Shown in pieces: positions 1 to 8,302 of a stretch of 43,232 nucleotides of DNA. Below the pieces are notes generated by a model. It was not told the origin of the DNA. It saw only the letters and a list, made by a program, of their open reading frames with translations, and did not search any database. The DNA lies in the NCBI RefSeq assembly GCF_900010725.2, contig NZ_LR734865.1, positions 244,448 through 287,679 of the forward strand, in the 5' to 3' direction. The position numbers and the translations under genes were made by a program. How positions within the stretch are numbered: position 1 is the stretch's first letter; each line of letters opens with the position of its first letter. Source of the stretch: Planktothrix serta PCC 8927. GTDB taxonomy: Bacteria; Cyanobacteriota; Cyanobacteriia; Cyanobacteriales; Microcoleaceae.

Positions 1-840
1 CAATCATTAGGGCAATACCAACGGGCGATCGATTTCCATCAGCAATCCTTAGAAATTAAACAGGAAATCGGCAATCGCAGTGGCGTTGCTACCTCTCTGA
101 ACAATTTGGGCAATGCTTACAATTCATTAGGGCAATACCAACAAGCAATCGATTTCTGTCAGCAATCGTTAGAAATTGCACAGGAAATCGGCAATCGCGG
201 TGGCGTTGCTAACTCTCTGGGAGGTTTGGGCAATGCTTACTATTCATTAGGGCAATACCAACGGGCAATTGATTTCTATCAGCAATGGTTAGAAATTGCA
301 CAGGAAATCGGCGATCGCCGTGGCGTTGCCGCCTCTCTGGGAAATTTGGGCAATGCTTACAATTCATTAGGGCAATACCAACAAGCAATCGATTTCTATC
401 AGCAATCCTTAGAAATTGCACAGGAAATCGGCGATCGCGGTGGCGTTGCTGCCTCTCTGGGAAATTTGGGCATTGCTTACAAATCATTAGGGCAATACCA
501 ACAAGCGATCGATTTCCATCAGCAATCGTTAGAAATTGAACAGGAAATCGGCGATCGCCGTGGCGTTGCTACCTCTCTGGGAGGTTTGGGCAGTGCTTAC
601 CATTCATTAGGGCAATACCAACAAGCAATCGATTTCCATCAGCAATCGTTAGAAATTGCACAGGAAATCGGCAATCGCGGTGGCATTGCTATCTCTCTGA
701 ACAATTTGGGCAATGCTTACAAATCATTAGGGCAATACCAACACGCAATCGATTTCTATCAGCAATGGTTAGAAATTGCACAGGAAATCGGTGATATTCG
801 GGGTCAAGCAAATGCTTGGTTTAATACTGGAAATACTCTT
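1..840 (+). repeat. Seven tandem 120-bp units inside the TPR gene
   Basis: Units begin at 1, 121, 241, 361, 481, 601 and 721. Each is exactly 120 bp, with no insertions or deletions, and differs from the others at only a few bases; the seventh diverges in its last third. Most carry a gcgatcgc or gcaatcgc octamer in the same position. Such DNA-level identity, beyond what protein conservation needs, suggests recent unit duplication or gene conversion. Confidence 0.95.
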
Positions 841-1065
841 AAAAAACTTAATCGTTGTGAAGATGCTCTGGGTGCTTATCGAAATTCCCGTGAATTGTCT
901 CAAAATCTGGGACTTGATGCCGATGTGCAAGAGTGCGATAATGCCATTCAAGAATTAACCTCACCGTCTCCCTTGTCTGCCCCTCAATCTCAAGGTTTTT
1001 GGCATTGGTTAAACCTGCAAATTCGTCGTTTTTGGCGGTGGTTGCGGCAGTTAGGGAGAGGTTGA
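1..1065 (+). CDS. TPR-repeat protein, 3' part (5' end outside window)
   Basis: The frame is open from base 1, so the gene starts upstream of the window; the first internal ATG at 106 lies inside a repeat and is not a credible start. The visible protein is a run of 40-residue tetratricopeptide units of the type SLGQYQQAIDFYQQSLEIAQ followed by EIGDRRGVAxSLxNLGNAY. Seven units are visible; the last is degenerate and leads into a further TPR-like helix pair (about 275-310 of the visible frame). The C-terminus is tryptophan- and arginine-rich (FWHWLNLQIRRFWRWLRQLG), which could be an amphipathic membrane-binding or docking tail (inference). TPR arrays are protein-interaction scaffolds; in cyanobacteria such 40-residue arrays often follow CHAT-protease, NB-ARC or kinase domains, which cannot be seen here. 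Partner and function are unknown. Confidence 0.85.
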   Translation, partial: QSLGQYQRAIDFHQQSLEIKQEIGNRSGVATSLNNLGNAYNSLGQYQQAIDFCQQSLEIAQEIGNRGGVANSLGGLGNAYYSLGQYQRAIDFYQQWLEIAQEIGDRRGVAASLGNLGNAYNSLGQYQQAIDFYQQSLEIAQEIGDRGGVAASLGNLGIAYKSLGQYQQAIDFHQQSLEIEQEIGDRRGVATSLGGLGSAYHSLGQYQQAIDFHQQSLEIAQEIGNRGGIAISLNNLGNAYKSLGQYQHAIDFYQQWLEIAQEIGDIRGQANAWFNTGNTLKKLNRCEDALGAYRNSRELSQNLGLDADVQECDNAIQELTSPSPLSAPQSQGFWHWLNLQIRRFWRWLRQLGRG

Positions 1066-1332
1066 AAAAATTAATATTCCATCTTTCTTTAATGTTTGCT
1101 ACCGATAATTTAGAGAGCAGATGAAATTTTCCCCATTGCCCATTGCCCATTGCCTATTGCCTATTGCCTATCACAAGTTTCTCTATAGCAATCCGTGTAG
1201 GAATTGTGATAAAAATCTGTAGGGGTTGGGTCTCCCAACCCAGCCAAGAGGGTTGGGAGACCCAACCCCTACGATAAAATATTACAACCTCCGTCTCGAA
1301 AGCGCGGATTTCTATAGTTTGCCCGAAAAAAC
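1066..1332. other. Non-coding stretch between TPR gene and tRNA-Thr
   Basis: No gene is visible. It holds an array of short degenerate repeats (cccattg / cctattg, about 1134-1170) and then the foldback element at 1184-1272. ORFs called here on either strand are short, overlap these repeats and have no ribosome binding site. Confidence 0.6.
1184..1272 (+). repeat. Dispersed foldback element, copy A
   Basis: A perfect 23-bp inverted repeat (1219-1241 against 1250-1272, 8-base loop) is preceded by the tag tatagcaatccgtgtagga. Each arm is itself a small palindrome (ggttggg-tct-cccaacc), so the element can fold either as one long hairpin or as two short ones. The same tag plus double palindrome occurs in opposite orientation at 40325-40416, so this is a dispersed family, probably a miniature non-autonomous element. 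Confidence 0.85.
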
Positions 1333-1362
1333 TTGACATTTGAAATTAAGTTTTGCTATAAT
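1333..1362 (+). promoter_or_regulatory. Sigma-70-type promoter for tRNA-Thr
   Basis: TTGACA at 1333-1338 and TATAAT at 1357-1362 are exact consensus hexamers, 18 bases apart, with a TG at 1354-1355 giving an extended -10. The tRNA begins 28 bases after the -10 box. Confidence 0.85.
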
Positions 1363-1389
1363 GTACTATTGTACTGATATTGCATTTTT

Positions 1390-1462
1390 GCTGCTTTAGC
1401 TCAGTTGGTAGAGCGGTTCACTCGTAATGAACAGGTCGTCGGTTCGAGTCCGATAAGCAGCT
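1390..1462 (+). tRNA. tRNA-Thr (anticodon CGU)
   Basis: A complete cloverleaf can be drawn. The acceptor stem is gctgctt (1390-1396) with aagcagc (1455-1461) and discriminator T at 1462. The D arm is gctcagttggtagagc. The anticodon stem gttca/tgaac encloses loop ctcgtaa, giving anticodon CGT, which reads the threonine codon ACG. The T arm is gtcgg-ttcgagt-ccgat. No 3' CCA is encoded. The strong promoter just upstream suggests it is transcribed alone. Confidence 0.95.
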
Positions 1463-1764
1463 TTTAAGTTTTAATCTGCCCAAAGGTTCACTATTATTAT
1501 ATAAACTCTGATTTAGATGAATGAGGGTAGCTTAATATTTTTATGTTTTTAATTAGCAAATGCACCCTAAATTAGTATTTTAATAGCAGTTAATAGTTTT
1601 GGTTTTACCCAGACTTGAATCTGTATATTTTTGAAAACAAAGTAGCGGTGTGATGAGAACCGCTACTATATTGGATGAAATAAAGGCTGAGGGTCTCAAC
1701 AGTGTGAGACAGAAATTAACGTAAACCTTGAGATGTTTTGACTAACTAATTTAATCATCGTTTC
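1463..1764. other. Non-coding stretch after tRNA-Thr
   Basis: Low-complexity A+T-rich sequence without a credible ORF. The only structured item is the hairpin at 1641-1667, listed separately. Confidence 0.6.
1641..1667 (-). terminator. Probable intrinsic terminator of the PEP-CTERM gene
   Basis: The stem agtagcggt (1641-1649) pairs perfectly with accgctact (1659-1667). Read on the minus strand it is followed by a T-rich run (ttgttttc). It lies about 100 bases beyond the stop codon of the minus-strand gene at 1765. Confidence 0.6.
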
Positions 1765-2448
1765 TTAGTGAGATTGACGACGACGAGAAGCCAGCATTCC
1801 ACCGAAGGCTAAACCTAAACCAACGAGTGTAGCAGGTTCAGGAACTTCCACGGGAGGAGGAGTCACAGTTGTCACGTTCGCTGCAAATAAGGAAGCGTGA
1901 GACAGAGCTTGACCTTGACCTTTGTTAGTCGAAACACCGATGGTATTGAATATTCCAGTTAAACCTTTTGTCCAATCATAGTCTTTGAACAGATAAGCAC
2001 TGTATCCGGTACTGCTCTTTAAGCTCAAGACAAATGTATCGGTTGAGAGTGCTTGTTTGAAACTCCAATCGCCTGTATTGAAGTTTTCTTTCGCATCAAA
2101 TAAATTATTGGTTTCGTCAGATTTAGCTAATAATGACCAACTGACTTCTTCATTATTATCAAATTCGGTAGCAAATAAACCTGCATCGAGCTTCCCTAGT
2201 AAAGTGCCTTGTTTGCCTGTATCATTTTCTCCAAAAGCACCTTTACAAGCGGTAGCATCGACCAAATCCCCTAATACCCCTCCTAATGAGATATCACTGG
2301 TACTACATTGACTGAGTACACCACCAGTGTCATCGCCACCGCCACCGCCTGAGATCTTAACTGCTTGTGCGGGTGCTGCAATGAAGGAAAGGGCAACTCC
2401 AGTGGCTAATATAGTAGAACCGATAATTTTAGATAGTGGGGTTTTCAT
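1765..2448 (-). CDS. PEP-CTERM sorting domain protein
   Basis: I choose the ATG at 2448 rather than the upstream one at 2559: it is preceded by ggatgaggctgag as ribosome binding site and gives a clean signal peptide (residues 1-29, MKTPLSKIIG then a hydrophobic core ending APAQA). The 227-residue protein ends in a PEP-CTERM signal: VPEPATL, a hydrophobic helix, then RRR. This signal is known to be cut by an exosortase, usually of proteins exported to the surface or matrix. The middle (about 30-200) has a glycine run, two cysteines near the N-terminus and no domain I recognise; F/W/D-rich strands (EVSWSLLAKS, GDWSFKQAL, SAYLFKDYDW) suggest a beta-sandwich, as is common in this class. No exosortase gene is visible in the window. 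The specific role is unknown. Confidence 0.85.
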   Translation of the reverse strand: MKTPLSKIIGSTILATGVALSFIAAPAQAVKISGGGGGDDTGGVLSQCSTSDISLGGVLGDLVDATACKGAFGENDTGKQGTLLGKLDAGLFATEFDNNEEVSWSLLAKSDETNNLFDAKENFNTGDWSFKQALSTDTFVLSLKSSTGYSAYLFKDYDWTKGLTGIFNTIGVSTNKGQGQALSHASLFAANVTTVTPPPVEVPEPATLVGLGLAFGGMLASRRRQSH

Positions 2449-2894
2449 CTCAGCCTCATCCTTTATGTTTTGTGGTCTAGTAACCTGGGGTAGAAACAAG
2501 GGTCTTGAACTTGGGCGTTCTTGATTTCTTGGTTCTACCTTGTTACCAATATGACGCAATCAGTGGAGATTTGTCTATAGGTTTTTGCCAATATTGGTTA
2601 TTTTTACAAAACTTTTATCGTGGGTCGATACAAATATAAAGATACGATTAAATTCCCCGAAAAAACCTAGGTAAAAGATGTGTAGGCTTTCTATCTAGTA
2701 GAAGTCTGATCAATTTTTAGATGCAAAAGTTGTGAGTTAGATCACAAGACGGCGGACAAATCTATCCATATACTGGTAATAAAAAATACTTTTATATCCG
2801 CAATATCCGCAAAAAGACGAGTATCCCCATGATATTTTGTGACCGTCATCGCTGGTTTTAGCCATTAAATCCTTGAAAAACCCTGACTAGAGGG
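2449..2894. other. Non-coding stretch upstream of PEP-CTERM gene
   Basis: No gene seen on either strand. It should hold the minus-strand promoter and leader of the PEP-CTERM gene. A 10-bp palindrome ccaatattgg lies at 2588-2597, a possible regulator site (weak). A+T-rich sequence from 2600 to 2880 shows nothing else I can support. Confidence 0.5.
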
Positions 2895-4091
2895 TTAAAT
2901 GGGGAAATTCAACCCTTTGAGTGGAATCTGTTGTTGAGATGGACTTAAGCCTTTAGATTGTAGGAGGACGCCAAAGTTACCTAACCCCATCGGATCAATT
3001 AAAGAATGTAAGCATTCTCTTCGTTGTAATACTTCGGAAAGAGAATATTCTGAGGGTTGGGATAAAGCCGCAATGCGATCGCCTAACCCTAAAGCCATTA
3101 AAAATAAAGCCTGTTGTGTCAACCCAACAGAATTAATTCCCCAGTTTTCCCCATAAAGTTGTAAGGCGGTAAAATTAACATGGGCGGTAATATCTTGGCG
3201 ACCAATATTCAGATAAGGATCATTATGATGGCAATGTTGATAATAACATTGTAAGGTTCCTTCCCGACGACTAGGAAGATAATATCGTTGGGCTTGATAA
3301 CCATAATCAAGGGTAAGAATAAAACCTTGATTGAGTTTAGATGATAAGGTTTTAATCCAGTCTAAAGCAACTAAATTAACTTCTGTTCGATAGCTTTCTG
3401 GATAAGTATTAGAACATAAATCAATATCAATTAATTTAAAATAGTCTGTAATTTTTACGCTAGAAAGTTGACCAATGGTTTCTTCAAATTTAATCTCTGA
3501 TGGAGTTTGAGAATCTAATGTAATATAAATTTCTTGAAGTTGATGATTTTGAACGATAACTTGATGGACAGGAAAAGCATCGACTAATTCATTAGAGAAA
3601 AAACACCCCCTAATAGTGTTATTAGGAATATCCTCAAGGTCACACCATTGAATTGATACAAAATCAGCGAGTTTTTTTTGGATTTGATGTTTTTGTTGAG
3701 CTTTGAGAAAATTAGATTTCTCGATAATAATATAATTTAAACATTTAAAAAATGTAGGATATTTTTTTTGTAAATATAACAGAATATCGCTGGCTAATAT
3801 TCCCTGTCCTGCGCCCATTTCTACTAAAGTAAAGGAGTTAGGACGATCCAGAATTTCCCACATTTGAAAAAATTGTTCTGCTAACATTTCTCCAAAGTCT
3901 GATCCTAAATAGGGAGAGGTAACAAAATCTCCTTCTGCTCCTAGTTTCGGTTTATTTACACTATAATATCCATATTCTGGGTGATATAAAACCCAGTTCA
4001 TATAATCAGCAAAGCTAATTCTATTTTGAGGATTTCCCTTAATTTCTTGAGCAATAAAACGGCATAAATTCAGATTGTTTTGATCATCCAT
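2895..4091 (-). CDS. MidA/NDUFAF7-like SAM-dependent methyltransferase
   Basis: The 398-residue protein matches the family of mitochondrial NDUFAF7 (MidA), which methylates an arginine of a complex I subunit. The family N-terminal block is clear at about 50-73 (GAEGDFVTSPYLGSDFGEML). The SAM-binding motif I is VEMGAGQGILASD at 90-102. FSNELVDAFPVHQV is the conserved post-motif segment. The family usually runs 350-400 residues, so the length is normal. In cyanobacteria the target is not established; methylation of the NDH-1 complex would be an extrapolation. It is transcribed alone on the minus strand, about 170 bases beyond the aminotransferase gene, which lies upstream of it on the same strand. 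Confidence 0.85.
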   Translation of the reverse strand: MDDQNNLNLCRFIAQEIKGNPQNRISFADYMNWVLYHPEYGYYSVNKPKLGAEGDFVTSPYLGSDFGEMLAEQFFQMWEILDRPNSFTLVEMGAGQGILASDILLYLQKKYPTFFKCLNYIIIEKSNFLKAQQKHQIQKKLADFVSIQWCDLEDIPNNTIRGCFFSNELVDAFPVHQVIVQNHQLQEIYITLDSQTPSEIKFEETIGQLSSVKITDYFKLIDIDLCSNTYPESYRTEVNLVALDWIKTLSSKLNQGFILTLDYGYQAQRYYLPSRREGTLQCYYQHCHHNDPYLNIGRQDITAHVNFTALQLYGENWGINSVGLTQQALFLMALGLGDRIAALSQPSEYSLSEVLQRRECLHSLIDPMGLGNFGVLLQSKGLSPSQQQIPLKGLNFPI

Positions 4092-4213
4092 AATCCAATT
4101 ATAGCAATGAATAGGAAGCGTGTTTACAACAACTTTTGTGTCTTTGTGTCTTTGTGGTTAAATTATGCTTAACAAAATTAAAAATACCAGCACCAACTGC
4201 TCTAATTATTTCC

Positions 4214-4256
4214 TCGTTGTTGTGCTTTAGCACCCCTTAGAAAAGCACAACAACGA
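4214..4256 (-). repeat. 13-bp inverted repeat just after aminotransferase stop
   Basis: tcgttgttgtgct (4214-4226) pairs perfectly with agcacaacaacga (4244-4256) around a 17-base loop, 7 bases beyond the aminotransferase stop. No T-tract follows on the minus strand, so it is either a 3'-end stabilising hairpin or an imperfect terminator. Confidence 0.5.
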
Positions 4257-4263
4257 ATCGGAT

Positions 4264-5466
4264 TTAAACAGAAACAGCTTCAGGTTGATACCGAATATTG
4301 GCATCTTTTAAGCGTTTTAAGGCTTCTCCCAAGCGATCGCAATCTGCAATTAAACTAATTCTAAAATAGCCTTCTCCACCCATTCCAAAAGCATTTCCAG
4401 GAGTAAAAACAACACCCGTTTGTTGTAAGACTGTTAGAGCAAAATCCGTTGAATTCATCCCCTCTGGACAGGGAACCCATAAATACATCGTCGCTAAGGT
4501 TTTAGGAACAGTCCAGCCTAATTCAGCTAAACCTTTAATTAAAAAATCTCGGCGGGTGCGATAGCGTTCTTGAACTTCTTTCAGATAAGAATCCGGTAAA
4601 CTTAAAGCCGTTTCTGCCGCCGTTTGTAACGCTGAAAATACCCCATAATCCAAATTAGTTTTTAACGTTCTTAACCCTTGTAAAACCTTAGAATTTCCCA
4701 CCGCAAAGCCCACTCGCCAACCCGCCATATTATAGGTTTTAGACATGGTGTGAAATTCTACCCCAATTTCTTTTCCCCCCGGAATTTCTAATAAACTCGT
4801 GGGTTGATAACCATCAAAGGCTAATTCAGCATAACATAAATCATGAACCAGCAGAATTTGATATTTATGAGCAAAGGCAACAATTTCTTCAAAAAATTCA
4901 CGCGGGGCGGTTGCACCCGTGGGGTTACTGGGATAATTAAAATAGAGAATTTTAGCTTGTTCAGCAATCGAATCAGGAATCGATCCTAAATCAATAATCC
5001 AATCATTTTCCGGCTTCAAAATCAGAGGATGAACCTTTCCCCCCGCAATGACTGGCCCGCGAAAATGTACGGGATAGGAAGGACTAGGAACTAACACTAA
5101 ATCCCCCGGATTAATATAAGCTAAGGCTAAATGACCTAATCCTTCTTTTGATCCTAATAGAGGTAAAGCTTCGCCATTGGGGTCAAGAGAAACGCCATAA
5201 CGACGGTGATACCAATTGGTAATTGCTCGTCTAAAATTAGCCGTTCCTTCAAAGGGTGGATAGCCATGATTTGCCGGATTTCTTAACGCCTGAACTGCGG
5301 CTTCAACTACAGGTTGAGGAGTGGCGCCATCGGGGTTTCCCATGCCTAAATCAATTAAATCTAAGCCCTGTTGACGGGCGTTGGCTTTCAATTCATCTAA
5401 ACGGGCAAAAACATAAGGCGGTAGGGCTTGTATCCGGTCAGCAGGGCTAATCCAATCTAATGTCAT
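4264..5466 (-). CDS. Class I/II PLP aminotransferase, AlaC-like
   Basis: The 400-residue protein belongs to fold-type I PLP aminotransferases. The start resembles E. coli AlaC (YfdZ) strongly: LPPYVFxxxDELKxxAR then DLGMGNPDGATP (residues 15-50). PLP contacts can be read: YPSNPTG (178-184), HDLCYAEL (208-215), the Schiff-base lysine K243 in MSKTYNMAGWR, and the substrate carboxylate arginine in YFRISL (about R369). AlaC makes alanine from pyruvate and glutamate; cyanobacterial relatives are often labelled aspartate aminotransferase or LL-diaminopimelate aminotransferase, but the N-terminus lacks the typical DapL pattern. Substrate specificity cannot be fixed from sequence alone. No operon partner is obvious. 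Confidence 0.85.
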   Translation of the reverse strand: MTLDWISPADRIQALPPYVFARLDELKANARQQGLDLIDLGMGNPDGATPQPVVEAAVQALRNPANHGYPPFEGTANFRRAITNWYHRRYGVSLDPNGEALPLLGSKEGLGHLALAYINPGDLVLVPSPSYPVHFRGPVIAGGKVHPLILKPENDWIIDLGSIPDSIAEQAKILYFNYPSNPTGATAPREFFEEIVAFAHKYQILLVHDLCYAELAFDGYQPTSLLEIPGGKEIGVEFHTMSKTYNMAGWRVGFAVGNSKVLQGLRTLKTNLDYGVFSALQTAAETALSLPDSYLKEVQERYRTRRDFLIKGLAELGWTVPKTLATMYLWVPCPEGMNSTDFALTVLQQTGVVFTPGNAFGMGGEGYFRISLIADCDRLGEALKRLKDANIRYQPEAVSV

Positions 5467-5648
5467 TGGTCGATTATGTGAGGTTAAAACTAAGGTGTTC
5501 AGTAGCCAGAAAAAAATCGATTCTTATTTAGGGTTTTGATATTGAAACTGAATAATTCAATCTCTAACCCTAAACAATGATTCTTCATTTTCCCCTGATG
5601 GGGTCTACTTTTTTCCTTCCCTTCTTAATTCTTAATTCTGATCAAGAG

Positions 5649-6803
5649 TTAAGGGGTTGAATTCTTCAGCTTGACTTCAACGATGGGGGCTGTAGTTGAC
5701 ACCATTGCCGCCATTAACTGTTCAGGAACCACTTTAAACGGTAAACGATGAAGATCAGAACGTTCATTACAAGCAACGTCGGTGGCTTGTCGCAGTTGGG
5801 CTAAGGTGATTTCACCCATCCCTAAATCATTCAGGGTTTGGGGTAAACCTAAATCCGTGTAAAACTTTAATAATTGTTGTCTAGCGGTGGCAGCGAGTTG
5901 GTTGCCTTGTACCATTTCCTCTAAACGCAATTGCGCTAAAATCCCAAAGGCGACCTTTTCCCCGTGTAAAGTCCCATGACTGGCTGCAATATGGGTTAAC
6001 CCATTATGAACTGCATGGGCGGCAACGGTACGACATTGGGCGCCCCCAATACCGCCAATAACTCCAGCAAGTAACACCGTTGCATCCACGACTTCCCGCC
6101 AAGTTTCGCCACCGTTTTCCTGTAACGCGGTTAAGGATTTTTGTAATAATATATCTCGCAGAACTCGCGCCTGTTGTACCGCAGCAATCATGAAGGTTTG
6201 ATCGGAATGTCCGCTACTGACAGAGGCTTCATACCATTTAGCGATCGCATCTCCAATACCCGCTACTAACATCCGTTGGGGGGCGGTTTGAATTAAGTTA
6301 TAGTCCAAAATCAATAAATCGGGACACCGGGCTAAACTGACATCATATAAAAACGCCCCATCCTCGGAATAGACGTTAGAAAGGGCTGTCCAAGCGGCGC
6401 AGGTCGCCCCAGAAGTAGGAATAGTCACGATGGGGAGATGGCATTGATAGGCGATCAGTTTGGCCGCATCCAGGGCTTTTCCGCCTCCCGTCCCGATAAT
6501 AAAATCTGCTTTATGGTTACTGACAGCTTGACGTAGGGCTGTTAAGCTCGTTTCGCTACAGTCAGCGCCGTAGGATGCTTGAGAATATTGGAGCTGATGA
6601 CGCTCTAAAATGGGTTGTAGAGCTTGAATAGTAAGGGGTAAAGTGCGATCGCCACCAATAATTAGCGGACGTTGACCAAAGCCTGCGATCGCCTCTCCTG
6701 CTTGTATTAAGGCATGATTTCCGCGTAAAACTTGGGCGGGAGCAATATTTAAACTTATAACCGAAGTGGATATTAGGTTCTGGGTTGAGGAAGTTTGAGG
6801 CAT
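5649..6803 (-). CDS. Iron-containing alcohol dehydrogenase family protein (GldA/YbdH-like)
   Basis: The 384-residue NAD(P)-dependent oxidoreductase has the family layout. An N-terminal dinucleotide-binding half carries GTGGGKALDAAK (104-115); this is the GGGSxxDxAK motif with K in place of S, as in YbdH-type members. A helical half carries the metal site: D185 (GIGDAIAKW), H266 (AHAVHNGL) and H280 (HGEKVAFG). All three ligands are present, so it is probably active. Glycerol dehydrogenase uses the same scaffold, but the substrate here is not determined. It is divergent from the ATPase island at 6929, with a shared 125-base intergenic region. Confidence 0.85.
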   Translation of the reverse strand: MPQTSSTQNLISTSVISLNIAPAQVLRGNHALIQAGEAIAGFGQRPLIIGGDRTLPLTIQALQPILERHQLQYSQASYGADCSETSLTALRQAVSNHKADFIIGTGGGKALDAAKLIAYQCHLPIVTIPTSGATCAAWTALSNVYSEDGAFLYDVSLARCPDLLILDYNLIQTAPQRMLVAGIGDAIAKWYEASVSSGHSDQTFMIAAVQQARVLRDILLQKSLTALQENGGETWREVVDATVLLAGVIGGIGGAQCRTVAAHAVHNGLTHIAASHGTLHGEKVAFGILAQLRLEEMVQGNQLAATARQQLLKFYTDLGLPQTLNDLGMGEITLAQLRQATDVACNERSDLHRLPFKVVPEQLMAAMVSTTAPIVEVKLKNSTP

Positions 6804-6928
6804 GGCAAGTCTAGTCAGTGGTGCTAAGGTGTCAATTATAGGGCATTAGGGTCGATGTCAGGTATATATTATTGACTGAATGTTTAAACTATTGTGTTGT
6901 ATTATCAGTACAAGCGGAGGATTTAAGC

Positions 6929-8302
6929 ATGAGATTTAAACTCGAAAATTTAGGCTGTTTAAAAGACGTTGATATAGAATTAGGTAAGTTAACGATTATT
7001 TGTGGAAAAAACAATACAGGGAAAACCTATATCAATTATGCTATTTATGGATTTTTGAGTACCTGGGATTCTATTATAGATTTTAATTTAGATAATGAAA
7101 TAGAAAGTTTGTTTCAAGAGGGGACAGTAAGTATTGATTTGTCTTCACTTGAAGATAGTTTTATCCAAGCACTAAACAAATCGGTTAATAACTACTCTAA
7201 ATCTATATATAAAATGTTTAGTGTTGATGAAGATTTTTTAAAAAATGCAAATTTTAATGTAATTCCATCTGAATATACACCAAATTATTCACAAGAAATA
7301 TCCAGTAATTTCTTTTCCCAAAAGCAGAAACAATTTTTGAAAATCATAAAACCTAAAGATAGTTCTATTTTTGAAATTTCATTACTAATTGAGGATTCTT
7401 TAGGTGAGGACAAAAAAGAGCCAACACCACCCCTAGTAATGATTAGAGACGTGATTAACCGTACTTTAGCGAAAGCATTCTCAGGATATTATTTTCCAAA
7501 ACCATTTATTATCACATCTGAAAGAACTGGAGTATCGCTCTTTTATAAAGAACTTGATATTAGCAAAAATATCATGATTGAGCAATTGAAAAAAAAATCT
7601 AAAATTGAACCGTTCGACTTTCTCAATATGTTGAATGATAGTTTATCTCGATATTCCAAACCCATTAAAGATGAAATAGATTTTGTCAGAGATTTAGACA
7701 ATATTCAAAAAAACAAAAGTCCACTTCGGGAAACTCATCCAGAAATTTTAAATATTTTTAAAGAGATTTTAGGTGGGGAATATGAAGTTCAAGATGAAGG
7801 TTCTATCTGGTTTTCTTTTGATCAAGATGGAAGTTCAAATCAGGTTCCACTACACGCGAGTTCTTCTAGTGTTAAATCCTTAGTTGATCTAAACTTTTAT
7901 ATCAAGCATCTTGCTAAACCAGGAGATTTATTAATTATAGATGAACCAGAGCTTAATTTACATCCTTCTAATCAAAGAAAACTCGCTAAGTTGTTTACTC
8001 GTTTAATGAAAGCAGGTGTAAAATTATTGATGACAACTCATAGTGATTATTTAATTAAAGAATTTAATAACTTAATTTTATTGAATTATTCGTTTCCAGG
8101 TAAAGAAAAATTAATGGAAAAGTATAATTATATAGAAGATGATATTTTAGATAAAAATGATGTCAAAGTTTATATCTCAGATCAAAATACCTTAACTCCT
8201 GCTACCATAACAGATTTAGGAATTGAAGTTGGAAGTTTTGATCAAGAGATTATTGAAATGAATAACTTTTTCAATGAAGCAACTGTTAATTATGATTATT
8301 GA
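6929..8302 (+). CDS. AAA-family ATPase (OLD/SMC-like), first gene of putative defence pair
   Basis: The ATG at 6929 is chosen over 6872: it follows agcggagg at ideal spacing and begins with MRFKLENLGCLKDVDIELGK, the usual opening of OLD/RecF-like ATPases. Walker A is GKNNTGKT (26-33). Walker B is DLLIIDEPELNLHPSNQ with D338/E339. A signature-like SSSVKSL precedes it and the switch histidine H371 (MTTHSDYL) follows. About 300 residues of poorly conserved insertion lie between. No C-terminal TOPRIM nuclease of true OLD proteins is visible; the C-terminus is short. The gene is clearly more A+T-rich than its flanks (19 G+C in the 60 bases 7141-7200). The next gene overlaps its 3' end, so the two are probably co-translated. 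Similar ATPases pair with nucleases in phage-defence systems; that role is inference here. Confidence 0.8.
   Translation: MRFKLENLGCLKDVDIELGKLTIICGKNNTGKTYINYAIYGFLSTWDSIIDFNLDNEIESLFQEGTVSIDLSSLEDSFIQALNKSVNNYSKSIYKMFSVDEDFLKNANFNVIPSEYTPNYSQEISSNFFSQKQKQFLKIIKPKDSSIFEISLLIEDSLGEDKKEPTPPLVMIRDVINRTLAKAFSGYYFPKPFIITSERTGVSLFYKELDISKNIMIEQLKKKSKIEPFDFLNMLNDSLSRYSKPIKDEIDFVRDLDNIQKNKSPLRETHPEILNIFKEILGGEYEVQDEGSIWFSFDQDGSSNQVPLHASSSSVKSLVDLNFYIKHLAKPGDLLIIDEPELNLHPSNQRKLAKLFTRLMKAGVKLLMTTHSDYLIKEFNNLILLNYSFPGKEKLMEKYNYIEDDILDKNDVKVYISDQNTLTPATITDLGIEVGSFDQEIIEMNNFFNEATVNYDY

Noticed and set aside
209-539. Open frames on both strands overlapping the TPR repeats
   Set aside because: They repeat with the 120-bp unit, which is divisible by three, and are shadows of the TPR frame without start signals.
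1-840. Regular direct repeats that might be a CRISPR array
   Set aside because: The period is 120 bp, there are no unique spacers, and the whole stretch is one open frame encoding TPR units.
1134-1170. Array of cccattg/cctattg words as a possible regulatory array
   Set aside because: Such degenerate words are common low-complexity filler in cyanobacterial intergenic DNA and no gene arrangement gives them a role.
6872-6928. N-terminal extension of the AAA ATPase
   Set aside because: The ATG at 6929 has an ideal agcggagg site and opens with the conserved N-terminal strand of this ATPase type.
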